Source: Parvularcula dongshanensis (GTDB lineage: Bacteria; Pseudomonadota; Alphaproteobacteria; Caulobacterales; Parvularculaceae). From it: a stretch of 64,000 bases of DNA. The number at the start of each line of letters is the position of its first letter. The stretch's first letter is position 1. Location of the stretch: the NCBI RefSeq assembly GCF_014199615.1, contig NZ_JACHOB010000001.1:310001-374000 (forward strand). The letters are read 5' to 3'. A program made the position numbers and the translations under genes. Positions 18,218-27,294 of the stretch are shown here, piece after piece. The notes beneath the pieces were generated by a model. The model worked only from the letters and a program-made list of their open reading frames with translations, did no database searches and had not been told where the DNA came from.

Positions 18218-19393
18218 TTACGCTTCGACGCACATGGCGACGCCCATGCCGCCGCCGATGCAGAGCGTCGCGAGGCCCTTGCCGCCGCCGCGGCGCTTGA
18301 GCTCGTAGAGAAGCGTGGTGAGGATCCGCGCGCCGGACGCGCCGATCGGGTGGCCGAGCGCGATCGCGCCGCCATTCACGTTCACCTTGTCCATGTCCCA
18401 CTCCATCTCCCGCGCGACGGCGAGGGACTGCGCGGCGAAGGCTTCGTTCGCCTCGATGAGGTCGAGGTCGGAGACGGACCAGCCCGCCTTCTCGAGCGCG
18501 AGCTTGGAAGCCGGCGCCGGGCCGATGCCCATGATCGCCGGGTCGACACCGCAATGCGCGTAGGAGACGATGCGGGCGAGCGGGGTCTGTCCGTGCTCGG
18601 ACGCAGCCTCCTCGGACATCAGGATCAGGGACGCAGCGCCGTCGTTGAGGCCCGACGCGTTGCCGGCGGTGACGGTGCCTTCCTTCTCGAAGGCGGGCTT
18701 GAGGCCGCCGAGCTTCTCGGCGGTCGTCCCTGCGCGGATGTACTCGTCCTTCTCGAGGACCGTGTCGCCCTTGCGGCCGGGAATGGTGACCGCGACGATC
18801 TCGTCGTCGAAGCGTCCGGCTTCTTGCGCCTCGGCCGCCTTCTGCTGGCTGGCGGCGGCGAACTGGTCCTGCTCGTCGCGGGAGATGCCGTACTTCTCGG
18901 CCAGGTTCTCGGCCGTCTTGCCCATGTGGTAGCCGTTGAAGGCGTCCCACAGACCGTCCACGATCATCGTGTCGACCAAGGTGACAGGCCCCATCTTCGT
19001 GCCGTCGCGAAGCTGGCTCGCATGCGGGGCGTTCGACATCGACTCCTGCCCGCCCGCGAGCACGACCTTCGCCTCGCCCGCGCGGATCGCCGAGGCGCCG
19101 AGCATGGCGGCCCTGAGGCCGGAGCCGCACACCTGGTTGATGGTCATGGCCGGGCGCTCCTTCGGGATGCCGGCATTGACGCTCGCCTGACGGCCGGGGT
19201 TCTGGCCCTGGGCGGCGGTCAGGACGTGGCCGAAGATGACCTCGTCGATCCGCGCCCCGTCGAGGTTCGCGCGGGAGAGGACCTCGCGCATGGTGACCTC
19301 GCCGAGCTTCGCGGCGGTGAGGGGCGCGAGGGTGCCGCCGAACGAGCCGATGGGCGTACGGGCCGCGGCGGTGATGACGACGGAGCTGGCCAT
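18218..19393 (-). CDS. phaA: Acetyl-CoA acetyltransferase (beta-ketothiolase)
   Basis: The 391-residue thiolase has the acylation cysteine in [11 protein letters not shown] (Cys89), the catalytic histidine in [17 protein letters not shown], and the second cysteine in the C-terminal [10 protein letters not shown]. It condenses two acetyl-CoA to acetoacetyl-CoA. It heads the phaAB operon and has a good ribosome site (AAGGAAA). It is divergent from phaR, and the shared 118-base intergenic region carries palindromes that are likely regulator sites. Confidence 0.96.
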   Translation of the reverse strand: MASSVVITAAARTPIGSFGGTLAPLTAAKLGEVTMREVLSRANLDGARIDEVIFGHVLTAAQGQNPGRQASVNAGIPKERPAMTINQVCGSGLRAAMLGASAIRAGEAKVVLAGGQESMSNAPHASQLRDGTKMGPVTLVDTMIVDGLWDAFNGYHMGKTAENLAEKYGISRDEQDQFAAASQQKAAEAQEAGRFDDEIVAVTIPGRKGDTVLEKDEYIRAGTTAEKLGGLKPAFEKEGTVTAGNASGLNDGAASLILMSEEAASEHGQTPLARIVSYAHCGVDPAIMGIGPAPASKLALEKAGWSVSDLDLIEANEAFAAQSLAVAREMEWDMDKVNVNGGAIALGHPIGASGARILTTLLYELKRRGGGKGLATLCIGGGMGVAMCVEA

Positions 19394-19430
19394 GGACTTT
19401 TCCTTAACTGGATGCGTGGCAGAGTTTGTG

Positions 19431-19440
19431 CGCTGCAGCG
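19431..19440. promoter_or_regulatory. Palindrome CGCTGCAGCG between phaA and phaR
   Basis: A perfect 10-base palindrome with a CTGC/GCAG core. PhaR proteins of other alphaproteobacteria bind TGC-rich sites of the CTGC-GCAG type near pha genes, so this is the best candidate PhaR site. This is inference from motif similarity. Confidence 0.5.
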
Positions 19441-19452
19441 ATTTCCGCTAAT

Positions 19453-19476
19453 CGATATCCTGTATACAGTTTATCG
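19453..19476. promoter_or_regulatory. AT-rich inverted repeat between phaA and phaR
   Basis: The core CTGTATACAG (19460-19469) is a perfect palindrome. It is flanked by CGATA on the left (19453-19457) and TATCG on the right (19472-19476), extending the symmetry to 24 bases with one mismatched dinucleotide step on each side. It sits in the centre of the divergent promoter region, so it is probably an operator. The cognate protein is unknown and may be PhaR or another regulator. Confidence 0.55.
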
Positions 19477-19511
19477 AATCGGGCGCAGCACAGCGATAGA
19501 AGAGAGTTTCC

Positions 19512-20108
19512 ATGGCGCATCCCCAACAGAAGACGGCCCTCGAAGGCAAGGACGATGCGCAGGGATCGGGGCGGAAGGGCGGCTCTCCGACCATCGTGAA
19601 GAAGTACGCCAACCGGCGCCTCTACAACACCGCGACCAGCTCCTACGTCACGCTCGAGCACCTCGCCGACATGGTGCGTCGCGAAGAGGACTTCGTCGTC
19701 GTCGATGCGAAGTCCGGCGAGGACCTGACCCGCTCGGTCCTCACCCAGATCATCTTCGAGCAGGAGAACCGCGGCGAGAACATGCTGCCCGTGCCGTTCC
19801 TGCGCCAGCTGATCGGCCTTTACGGCAACAACCTGTCGAGCTTCGTGCCCTCCTACCTCGAGGCGTCCATGGACGCCTTCGCGAAGAACCAGGAGACCAT
19901 GCGCCGATCCATGTCCGAAGCCTTCGCGAGCCCGCAATCGGGCCTGAAGATCTTCGAGGACGCGGCGAAGAAGAACATGGCCTTCTTCGAGGAGGGCCTG
20001 CGCATGTTCGGCCTGAGCACCCCGGCGACGACCGGCAATGACGACGAGGTCCGCGCGCTGCGCGCCGAGGTCGAGCGCCTGAAGGCGGAGCTCGCGGCGC
20101 GGAGCTAG
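19512..20108 (+). CDS. phaR: Polyhydroxyalkanoate synthesis repressor
   Basis: The 198-residue protein has the PhaR/PHB_acc N-terminal DNA-binding domain near 28-90 (IVKKYANRRLYNTATSSYVT, then LEHLADMV and TRSVLTQIIFEQE). The C-terminal part is a helical, amphipathic accumulation-regulator region. PhaR binds DNA and PHB granules; when polymer accumulates it leaves the DNA and phasin/PHB genes are derepressed. It is divergent from phaAB. Its stop overlaps that of the converging GT2 gene by four bases. Confidence 0.94.
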   Translation: MAHPQQKTALEGKDDAQGSGRKGGSPTIVKKYANRRLYNTATSSYVTLEHLADMVRREEDFVVVDAKSGEDLTRSVLTQIIFEQENRGENMLPVPFLRQLIGLYGNNLSSFVPSYLEASMDAFAKNQETMRRSMSEAFASPQSGLKIFEDAAKKNMAFFEEGLRMFGLSTPATTGNDDEVRALRAEVERLKAELAARS

Positions 20109-21097
20109 CGCTCCGCCGCGCGGCCGGTGACCCTCGCCGCGCGCACCCCGCCCCTGGCGCCGCTGCGCCGGCCCACGCCCGTCAGTCCGATCGTTCTTTG
20201 GGCCGTGAGCTTCGCCATGCGCAGCCCGACCCCGCCCCAGCTTACCGCCGAGACCAGCGTCAGGAAGCCGGGCGGGTAGACGCCCGAGAAGTGACGCCGG
20301 AAGTAGAGATGCAGGCTGTGCGCCTTCAACTGCTCGATCCGGAAGCGGTTCGCCCGGGACGAGCTCTTGTAGTGCGTGACCTCGGCCTTCGGCGTGTAGA
20401 GCACCTTGCCCCCCGCCGCCCCGACCCGGACGCAGAAGTCCACGTCCTCGACGTGAAGGAAGTACGCCTCGTCCATCCCGCCGACCGCCTCGTAGGTCTC
20501 GCGGGGCATCATCATGCAGGCGCCCGAGATGACCGGCATCGGCACGGTGCCGTCCGGTTCGGGCTCGCCGTGCTGGTTGAAGCGGCGAAAGTAGGGGTGG
20601 CGCGGCGCGACGCGGTAGAGGCGCGTCATCTCGACGAGCGCCGTCCAGGGTGTGAGTGCGCCCCGCCGCGCGCCCGCCTGCACCGTCCCGTCCGGATTGA
20701 GGAGGCGCCCCCCGATGAGCCACGCCCCCCGCCCGCCGTAACGCCGCCCTTCGCGCAGAAGGGTGGCGACCGCGCCGGGCGCTAGGATGGCGTCCGGGTT
20801 GAGGATGAAGATCACCTCGCCCGAGGCGGCGGCGACGCCGAGGTTGCACCCTGCCGCGAAGCCGACATTTCCCTGACCGGTGACGACGTGCACGCGGTCG
20901 TCCGCTTCCGCCATGAGCGCGAGGTCGTCGCGCGTGCGGTCCCAATTGCCGTTGTCGACGACGACGACGTCGCGAACCTCGGGCTGAGCGAGCGCGGCGG
21001 CGAGGCAGCGCCACAGGAGCGGTCCCGTGAAGTAGGAGACGACGACGACGCTGACCGTGCCGTCCAGCAAGTCCAGCTGCTCCCCTTCCCCCCTCAC
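20105..21097 (-). CDS. Family 2 glycosyltransferase
   Basis: GT-A motifs are present: VSVVVVSYF at the start of the domain, VVVDNGNWDRT, ILNPDA (DxD-like) and GACMMMPRETYEAVGGMDE with HVEDVDFC. It resembles WbbL-type rhamnosyltransferases used in polysaccharide assembly. The frame opens upstream (21163), overlapping thrS by about 60 bases without a ribosome site. The GTG at 21097 has GGAG nine bases upstream and overlaps no coding sequence, and a TTG at 21070 has an even stronger purine run, so the exact start is uncertain. Acceptor and donor are unknown. Confidence 0.85.
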   Translation of the reverse strand: MRGEGEQLDLLDGTVSVVVVSYFTGPLLWRCLAAALAQPEVRDVVVVDNGNWDRTRDDLALMAEADDRVHVVTGQGNVGFAAGCNLGVAAASGEVIFILNPDAILAPGAVATLLREGRRYGGRGAWLIGGRLLNPDGTVQAGARRGALTPWTALVEMTRLYRVAPRHPYFRRFNQHGEPEPDGTVPMPVISGACMMMPRETYEAVGGMDEAYFLHVEDVDFCVRVGAAGGKVLYTPKAEVTHYKSSSRANRFRIEQLKAHSLHLYFRRHFSGVYPPGFLTLVSAVSWGGVGLRMAKLTAQRTIGLTGVGRRSGARGGVRAARVTGRAAER

Positions 21098-21101
21098 AGG
21101 A

Positions 21102-23081
21102 TCAGTCTCCACGAAGGTCAGGCGGCGTCGCTTCGCCGGAAAGCCTCTTTCCGGCATCCTCAATGCTTAGGGTCTCGCTCTCCTTGGAGCCGAGCCGGCG
21201 GAGCGCGAGCGTGCCCTCCTCCGCCTCGCGCCCGCCGACGACGGCGATGACAGGCACCTTGGCGGCGGAGTGCTCGCGCACCTTGTAGCCGACCTTCTCG
21301 TTGCGAAGGTCGGTCTCGACCCGGAGGCCCGCCGCGCGCAGCTCGGCCGCGACCTTCTCCGCATACGGGTTCGCGTCCGTCGTGATCGTCGCGACGACGA
21401 CCTGGACCGGCGACAGCCAGAGCGGCAGGCGGCCCGCGGAATCCTCGATCAGGATGCCCAAGAACCGCTCCATCGAGCCCAGGATCGCGCGGTGAAGCAT
21501 GACCGGCCGCTTCCGCGCGCCGTCCTCGTCGACATAGGCCGCGTCGAGGCGTTCGGGCAGCAGGGGGTCGAGCTGCAGCGTGCCGCACTGCCAGGACCGG
21601 CCGATCGCATCGCGCAAGTGGTATTCGAGCTTCGGCGCGTAGAAGGCGCCCTCCCCCGGCAGCTCGTCATAGTCGAGGCCGGCGGCGTCCAGAGCCCGCG
21701 CCAGCGCCGCCTCCATCCGGTCCCACTCCTCGTCTGTGCCGATGCGCTGCTCCGGCCGGGTCGCGAGCGCGATCCGCACGTCCTCGAAGCCCAAGTCCTT
21801 GTAGACCGACGAGGCGAGCGCGCAGAACCGAATCGTCTCCGCCTCGATCTGATCCCAGCGGCAGAAGATGTGCGCGTCGTCCTGCGTGAACTGCCGCACG
21901 CGCATGATGCCGTGAAGCGCGCCCGTCGGCTCGTTGCGGTGACAGCAGCCGAACTCTGCGAGCCTCAGCGGCAGGTCGCGGTAGGACTTCGTTCCCTGAC
22001 GGAAGATCTGCACGTGGGCGGGGCAGTTCATCGGCTTGATCGCGAGGAGCTTCGCGTCCTCGCCGAAGGCTCCTTCGGGGAACAAGGGGCCACCGCTCTC
22101 CGTGTCCGGAACGGCGTCGGGGACGACGAACATGTTCTGCGCGTACTTGCCCCAGTGGCCGGAGGCCTGCCACAGCTTCTGATCGAGGAGCTGCGGCGTC
22201 TTCACTTCGCGATAGCCGTCCTCGCCCAGGCGGCGCCGGACGTAGGCTTCGAGCGAAAGCCACATCTCGTAGCCCTTGGGGTGCCAGAAGACGGACCCTT
22301 GCGCCTCTTCTTGCAGGTGGAAGAGGTCCATCTCGCGGCCGAGCTTGCGGTGGTCGCGCTTCTCGGCCTCCTCCAGGCGGTGGAGGTAGCCCTTGAGATC
22401 CTTCTCGCTCGCCCAGGCCGTGCCGTAGACGCGCTGCAGGACGGCGTTCCGGTGGTCGCCGCGCCAGTAAGAGCCCGCGAGCTTCATCAGCTTGAAGGCG
22501 TGGCCGATGTCCTTCGTGCTCGGAAGGTGCGGGCCGCGGCAGAGGTCGTACCACTCGCCGTGATGGTAGACCGTGACGTCCTCGTCCTTGGGCAGGTCGC
22601 GGATGATCTCGGCCTTGTAGTGCTCTCCCTGCGCCTCGAAGCGCTTTGCGACCTCGTCGCGGTCCACGACCTCGCGGCGGGTCTTCAGGTCCGCGTCGAC
22701 GAGGCGGTGCATCTCCTCTTCGATGCGCTCGAAGTCGGACGGCGTGAAGGGCGTCTCGCGGAAGAAGTCGTAGTAGAAGCCGTCCTCGATGACGGGCCCG
22801 ATCGTCACTTGCGTCTCGGGGTAGAGCTTCTTGACGGCTTGGGCGAGCAGGTGCGCCGCGTCGTGACGGATGAGCTCGAGCCCGTCCTCGTCCTGCGCGG
22901 TGACGACCGCGACCGCGGCGTCCTTCTCGATCTCGCGGTGGAGGTCGCGCACATGGCCGTCCACCTTCACGGCGAGGGCGCGCTTGGCGAGGGACTTCGA
23001 GATGTCCGAGGCGAGGTCCGCGCCCGTGACGGGGCCTTCGAACTCTCTCTTCGCGCCGTCCGGCAGCGTCAGAACCGGCAT
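21102..23081 (-). CDS. thrS: Threonine-tRNA ligase
   Basis: The 659-residue class II synthetase has an N-terminal TGS domain (about 1-60), the second additional domain with [11 protein letters not shown] (editing-site His motif HxxxH near 75), and a catalytic core including [38 protein letters not shown] and [10 protein letters not shown]. It ends with an anticodon-binding domain. Zn-ligand residues (Cys/His) are in place. An 8-base-pair GC hairpin (23101-23108 with 23115-23122) lies in the leader 20 bases upstream of the start, possibly a terminator for yidD or a regulatory element. Confidence 0.98.
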   Translation of the reverse strand: MPVLTLPDGAKREFEGPVTGADLASDISKSLAKRALAVKVDGHVRDLHREIEKDAAVAVVTAQDEDGLELIRHDAAHLLAQAVKKLYPETQVTIGPVIEDGFYYDFFRETPFTPSDFERIEEEMHRLVDADLKTRREVVDRDEVAKRFEAQGEHYKAEIIRDLPKDEDVTVYHHGEWYDLCRGPHLPSTKDIGHAFKLMKLAGSYWRGDHRNAVLQRVYGTAWASEKDLKGYLHRLEEAEKRDHRKLGREMDLFHLQEEAQGSVFWHPKGYEMWLSLEAYVRRRLGEDGYREVKTPQLLDQKLWQASGHWGKYAQNMFVVPDAVPDTESGGPLFPEGAFGEDAKLLAIKPMNCPAHVQIFRQGTKSYRDLPLRLAEFGCCHRNEPTGALHGIMRVRQFTQDDAHIFCRWDQIEAETIRFCALASSVYKDLGFEDVRIALATRPEQRIGTDEEWDRMEAALARALDAAGLDYDELPGEGAFYAPKLEYHLRDAIGRSWQCGTLQLDPLLPERLDAAYVDEDGARKRPVMLHRAILGSMERFLGILIEDSAGRLPLWLSPVQVVVATITTDANPYAEKVAAELRAAGLRVETDLRNEKVGYKVREHSAAKVPVIAVVGGREAEEGTLALRRLGSKESETLSIEDAGKRLSGEATPPDLRGD

Positions 23082-23160
23082 GAGAAACCTTGTCTTTTAG
23101 GCGCGGGGGTCAGGCCCCGCGCAGGGGCGATCCGGGTGTGCCCCCCGCCCCCGCCCTGCG

Positions 23161-23409
23161 TCAAGCGAGCGGGCCTGGCGTCCGCCTCGGCGGCACCGGA
23201 TCGTAGCCCTGCGTGCCCCAGGGGTGACAGCGCGCGAGGCGGTGGGCGGACAGCCACAAGGCGCGCGGCAAGGGGTGCGTCCGCAGCGCCTCCGCCGCGT
23301 AGGCCGAGCAGGACGGCTCGTGCCGGCAGCGTAGCCCGAAGAACCACAAAAACGGCGAGCCCACGGCCCGGTAGGCGAGGACGAGGCCGAGAAGCGCGCG
23401 CCTAAGCAC
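23161..23409 (-). CDS. yidD: Membrane protein insertion efficiency factor YidD
   Basis: The 82-residue protein has the family hallmark [16 protein letters not shown] near 27-42 and [18 protein letters not shown] near 56-73, with three conserved cysteines. YidD is a small membrane-associated helper of YidC-mediated insertion. It is commonly near rnpA/yidC, but in alphaproteobacteria it is often found after the Fe-S scaffold and before thrS, as here. It overlaps the scaffold gene by eight bases. Confidence 0.95.
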   Translation of the reverse strand: MLRRALLGLVLAYRAVGSPFLWFFGLRCRHEPSCSAYAAEALRTHPLPRALWLSAHRLARCHPWGTQGYDPVPPRRTPGPLA

Positions 23410-23836
23410 GCGCTGCGATCTGATCCAGGCAATCCACGGCGGCGTCCCAGACGAGGAGCGTCGAGGCGTGGCGCGCGGGGTAGGCCTTGATCGGCTGTAG
23501 CTTGGCCGCCTCCGCGAAGCGCGGGTTCGAGGGGGGCGGTCCGTCCTCCTTCAGCATCGCGCGCATCTGCGCTGCGGCCTCATGAAGCTCCGCCGGCGTC
23601 GCGCCTTCGGCGGTGCGCGCGAAGATGCCGGCGGAGGCCTGGCCGAGCGCGCAGGCCTTCACGCGAAGGGCGACGTCGGCGACCACGCCGTCCCTGACCG
23701 AGAGGTCGAGCTCGACCGACGAGCCGCAGACCTTGGAGCTGCGCCGCGCGGTCGCGTCGGCATCCGGCAGCGTCCGGGCGGCGGGCACGCTGCCGGCGGC
23801 TTCGAGGAGCGCGTCCGAGTAGAGGTCGTCGAGCAT
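23402..23836 (-). CDS. IscU/NifU-like iron-sulfur cluster scaffold protein
   Basis: The 144-residue protein begins [20 protein letters not shown] and carries scaffold-type cysteines in [11 protein letters not shown] (Cys37) and [11 protein letters not shown] (Cys62). The third ligand cysteine expected near YPxRxxC is not evident ([12 protein letters not shown]), though a Cys lies further on. This resembles the alphaproteobacterial NifU-N-like group often found before yidD. It may deliver clusters or act in a degenerate role. Overlap with yidD indicates co-translation. Confidence 0.82.
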   Translation of the reverse strand: MLDDLYSDALLEAAGSVPAARTLPDADATARRSSKVCGSSVELDLSVRDGVVADVALRVKACALGQASAGIFARTAEGATPAELHEAAAQMRAMLKEDGPPPSNPRFAEAAKLQPIKAYPARHASTLLVWDAAVDCLDQIAARA

Positions 23837-23874
23837 GGCTTGAAGATAGGCGTCTTCTGACGCGCCATAAAGAG

Positions 23875-23900
23875 AAAGGGCGGCCCGAAGGCCGCCCTTT
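23875..23900 (-). terminator. Strong terminator of the TonB receptor gene
   Basis: AAAGGGCGGCC (23875-23885) and GGCCGCCCTTT (23890-23900) form an 11-base-pair stem. On the minus strand the loop is TTCG (a stable UUCG-type tetraloop), followed by CTCTTTATGG. It sits 23 bases beyond the receptor stop and before the scaffold gene. The design matches the groESL terminator at 4631-4654. Confidence 0.88.
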
Positions 23901-23923
23901 CGAAGTTCGCTTCAGCGAGGCGC

Positions 23924-26900
23924 TTAGAACTCGTAGCGCACGCCGAGGCGGATGCTCCACAGCGAGGAGTTGAGGACCGTGCTCGTCCCCGGCTCTTGGA
24001 AGTTCGTGTAGACGTACTGGCCGTTCACGATCTCCGCGTCGACGATCGGCGCGTCCTCGGGGAAGCCGTAGGTCGTCTGCTGACCCCAGTCGCTGTCGAG
24101 GAAGTTGCCCACGTTCTCGAGGATCACGAAGGCCGAGGCCGCGTGCCCTTCGAGGACGCCCGGGAACTGCTGCTCGACGCGCAGGTCGAACTTGGTCGAC
24201 CAGTCGTTGTTGAAGCCGTTCCGGGGCGCGATGCCGCCGACATGCTTCCGCAGGTCCTCGTTGTTCGCGACGAACTCGTAGAACTCTTGCGGCGCGGACG
24301 CCACGAGCGGGTCCCCAGCGCTGATCGGCACGTAGAGGAGCTGACGGTCGTCCGGGAAGACGAGGCCGCCCGTCTCGAACGCGTTGTTGCCGAAGACGTA
24401 GCTGAAGGGCGAGCCTTCGAACGCTTGGCCGAAGAGCGAGAAGCGGGTCTCGTAGTTCGGCACGAAGTCATGCGCGTAGTCGAGACGCATCGTGAAGCGG
24501 TGCGGAATCTCGTAGTCCGACGTGTAGGCCCGCGGGAAGACCGCGTCCGACGTGTCGTAGCTCGAGAAGTTCGACGACGCGACCGACGAGGTCATCGGGT
24601 TGACGTCGGTGGCGTCCGTATAGGCGTAGCCCAGCGACCAATCGAGGCCGAAGTCGTAGCCCGCCGACAGGCTCGCCGAGAGGACGAGGGCGTCGCCCTT
24701 GTCGTCCGTGTTCGTCAGCACGAAGTCGCCCGCCCCGCCGGGGTAGATCGGACGGCCGTCGGGCGCGACCGACGCGTCGCCGCGAGCGATGTCCTCGATG
24801 TAGGCGAGCGGTTTGACGATCGCCGCTTCCTTGGTCTTCGAGTACAGAGCGTCGAGGTCGAGGCGCATGCCTTCGCCCAGGAAGCGCGGGCTCGTGTCGA
24901 AGTTGATCGTCGCACCGAGCGCGTACTTCCACTCCGCCGGCAGGTCGAAGTTCGGGTCGAGCGCGTTGACGGGGCCGCCGCCTTGCGCCGCCGCGACCTC
25001 GGCAAGCGCCTCGTCGGGAATGTCGAAGATCGGCTGACCGCCACCCGAGTAGGTGTAGTCGGTGAGGATGTTCGTGCCGCGCTCCTGGAACTCGTACAGC
25101 GTGACGCCGTTGTTCGAGTAGTTGTTCGAGATCCAGACGTTCGGGTTGCCGCCCGAGAAGAGGCCGACGCCGCCGCGGACGGAGACGTTCGCGCCCGCGT
25201 CCCAGTTGAAGGCGACGCGCGGCTGGACCAGCCCCTTGCCCTCGAGGTTGTCGTCGTTGCGGATGCCGTACTGCCCTTGGAACAGCGGGTTGTAGTTCGG
25301 CCGGTCGTCGGACGTGTAGTAGTCCCAACGCACGCCCGCCGTGATCTGAAGGTCCGTCGTCGCCTGCCACACGTCCTGCAGGTAGGCGGTCGTGATCTCG
25401 TAGCCGAACTTCGCCGCGCCGTCGTCGGGATTGTTCGTGCCCGCCGCGTTCTCGTAGATGATGCGGTTCAGGTCGCCGTTGCGGAAGTCCTCGACCGAGT
25501 CGAAGCGGAACTCGCCGCCCGTCTCCTGGACGAAGAGGTTGAAGACGTCGAACTCTTCGCGCTCGGCGCCGATCGTGATGATGTGGTTGCCGACCTCGTA
25601 GTCCGCCTTGGCCTTCAGCGTCAGCAGCTCGTAGTTCAGCTCGTTCGACTGACGGCTGTCGTCCTCGCCGAGGTAGACGGTCGTCCGCCCGCCATCGCCG
25701 CCCGGAACCGCGATCTGCACCTCGCCGAAGCCGGTGTCGGCGCCGTAGGACTGCTGCAGGTTCTCGAGGTCGATGTAGGAGACCCGGAACTCCGTCGACA
25801 GACGGTCCGTCCAGTTCGAGTAGAGCGAGCCCACATAGGAGTTCAGCGTCGCGCCGCGCTTGTAGAAGTGGTTGAACTCGGGAAGCTCGTCCGGGTCGCC
25901 GTCCGAAGGCGAGTTCGAGAAGCCCTCATTGTAGTTGTAGGTGAACGAGGCGCGGTGGTCGTCGTTGATGTTCCAGTCGAGCTTGCCGAGGAACTTCTCG
26001 TCCTTGTTGGCGAGCACGGAGGGAAGGTCGCTGACGGTGTAGCCGTAGACCGACTGCGCGATGTCGACGATCTCTTGGAACTGCGCGTCCGTGATGCCCT
26101 TGCCGGTCGGCGTGTTGTTGCCGAACAGGTCCTGGCCTTCGAGCTTCTCGTACGAGGCGAAGAAGAACAGCGTATCGGGGATGACGGGGCCGCCGACCGA
26201 GACGCCGTAGCGCCACTCGTCGTAATTGCCGTTGTCGATGTCGCGGTCGCCGGCCTTGTCGCCTTGCAGCTCGTCAGCGGTGTAGTCGGCGAAGGCCGAG
26301 CCGAAGAACTCGTTCTGACCGGACTTCGAGACCGCGTTGATGTTGCACGCGGTGAAGCCGCCATACTCGACGTCGAAGGGCGCGAGCTCGACCGAGACCT
26401 GCTCGATCGAGTCGTAGGAGAACGGAATCCGCTCGGTCGGGTAGCCGTTCGAGTTCAGGCCGAAATTGTCGTTGAGACGGATGCCGTCAACCGTGAGCGA
26501 GTTGTAGCGCGGGTTGGCGCCTGCGCATTGGATCGCGTCGACGTTGGATTCGTCGAGGTAGAGGCGCGGGTCGATCCGCACGACGTCCTTGATGTCGCGG
26601 TTGATCGCGGGCGTGCTCTCGAGCGTCTCGAGGTTGAAGACGGCCGCCGGGCCCGTCGCGACGTCGACGATCTGCCGGGTGCCGACGACGACGATCTCGT
26701 CCGTGGTGCCCGAGGCGAGGTCGAAGGTCAGGGTCTGGGTGTTGCCGAGGCTGAGCCGCAGGCCTTCGGTCTGTTCCGGCTGGTAGCCGGACGCGCTGGC
26801 CGTGACCGTGTAGCTGCCGCTGACGGAGAGGTTGCGGGCGGAGAAGCTGCCCGAATCGTCGGTCGTGAAGCGGCGCGTCTGACCGGTCTGCGTGTCGGTG

Positions 26901-27043
26901 ATGGAGACGTTGGCGCCGGAGAGCGGGCTGCCCGCCTCGTCGGTGACGGTGCCGCGAATGGCGCCGGTGATGTCCTGCGCGACCGCGACGGTGCTGAGCG
27001 CCGAGACGGCAGCGCCGGCGGCGAGGAGGGTCTTGAAGTTCAT
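23924..27043 (-). CDS. Oar-like TonB-dependent receptor with carboxypeptidase regulatory-like domain
   Basis: The 1039-residue protein starts with a signal peptide (cleavage after AVA near 22). A carboxypeptidase-regulatory-like beta-sandwich follows (ITGAIRGTVTDEAGSPLSGANV, about 25-110). A TonB-box-like DEIVVVGTRQ is near 115-124, then the plug (DVVRIDPRLYLDES; YNSLTVDGIRLND) and a long 22-strand barrel ending in LGVRYEF. The Oar-type proteins of myxobacteria and alphaproteobacteria have the same layout and can be involved in adhesion or protein uptake. No partner transporter is adjacent. It is monocistronic, with its own terminator. Confidence 0.93.
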   Translation of the reverse strand: MNFKTLLAAGAAVSALSTVAVAQDITGAIRGTVTDEAGSPLSGANVSITDTQTGQTRRFTTDDSGSFSARNLSVSGSYTVTASASGYQPEQTEGLRLSLGNTQTLTFDLASGTTDEIVVVGTRQIVDVATGPAAVFNLETLESTPAINRDIKDVVRIDPRLYLDESNVDAIQCAGANPRYNSLTVDGIRLNDNFGLNSNGYPTERIPFSYDSIEQVSVELAPFDVEYGGFTACNINAVSKSGQNEFFGSAFADYTADELQGDKAGDRDIDNGNYDEWRYGVSVGGPVIPDTLFFFASYEKLEGQDLFGNNTPTGKGITDAQFQEIVDIAQSVYGYTVSDLPSVLANKDEKFLGKLDWNINDDHRASFTYNYNEGFSNSPSDGDPDELPEFNHFYKRGATLNSYVGSLYSNWTDRLSTEFRVSYIDLENLQQSYGADTGFGEVQIAVPGGDGGRTTVYLGEDDSRQSNELNYELLTLKAKADYEVGNHIITIGAEREEFDVFNLFVQETGGEFRFDSVEDFRNGDLNRIIYENAAGTNNPDDGAAKFGYEITTAYLQDVWQATTDLQITAGVRWDYYTSDDRPNYNPLFQGQYGIRNDDNLEGKGLVQPRVAFNWDAGANVSVRGGVGLFSGGNPNVWISNNYSNNGVTLYEFQERGTNILTDYTYSGGGQPIFDIPDEALAEVAAAQGGGPVNALDPNFDLPAEWKYALGATINFDTSPRFLGEGMRLDLDALYSKTKEAAIVKPLAYIEDIARGDASVAPDGRPIYPGGAGDFVLTNTDDKGDALVLSASLSAGYDFGLDWSLGYAYTDATDVNPMTSSVASSNFSSYDTSDAVFPRAYTSDYEIPHRFTMRLDYAHDFVPNYETRFSLFGQAFEGSPFSYVFGNNAFETGGLVFPDDRQLLYVPISAGDPLVASAPQEFYEFVANNEDLRKHVGGIAPRNGFNNDWSTKFDLRVEQQFPGVLEGHAASAFVILENVGNFLDSDWGQQTTYGFPEDAPIVDAEIVNGQYVYTNFQEPGTSTVLNSSLWSIRLGVRYEF

Positions 27044-27294
27044 TCGGATGACCTCTGGAACGAAGGTGCCGGACGGCGTGTTGAACGCTGCCCGATCGTG
27101 AGCGGGGCGTTAGTCATCCTGTGTGACAGTTCTTTTGCAGCGCACCCCGCGGTTTTCCCCAAGGGGAACTTCGCGCTGCAGCATTGCATAGATGCAACAC
27201 CTTCCTGTGAACGCGCCTCGACCCGGGCCTGAGAGTATTACGACGGACGACCGCCGAACCATGGGCATTTTCAGGGCGCTACGCCCCGCCCCGG

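Noticed and set aside
23996..27232. A 1078-codon plus-strand frame opposite the TonB receptor
   Set aside because: Sequence is Val/Arg/Asp-rich repetitive noise; the minus-strand frame has a signal peptide, plug and barrel features and its own terminator.
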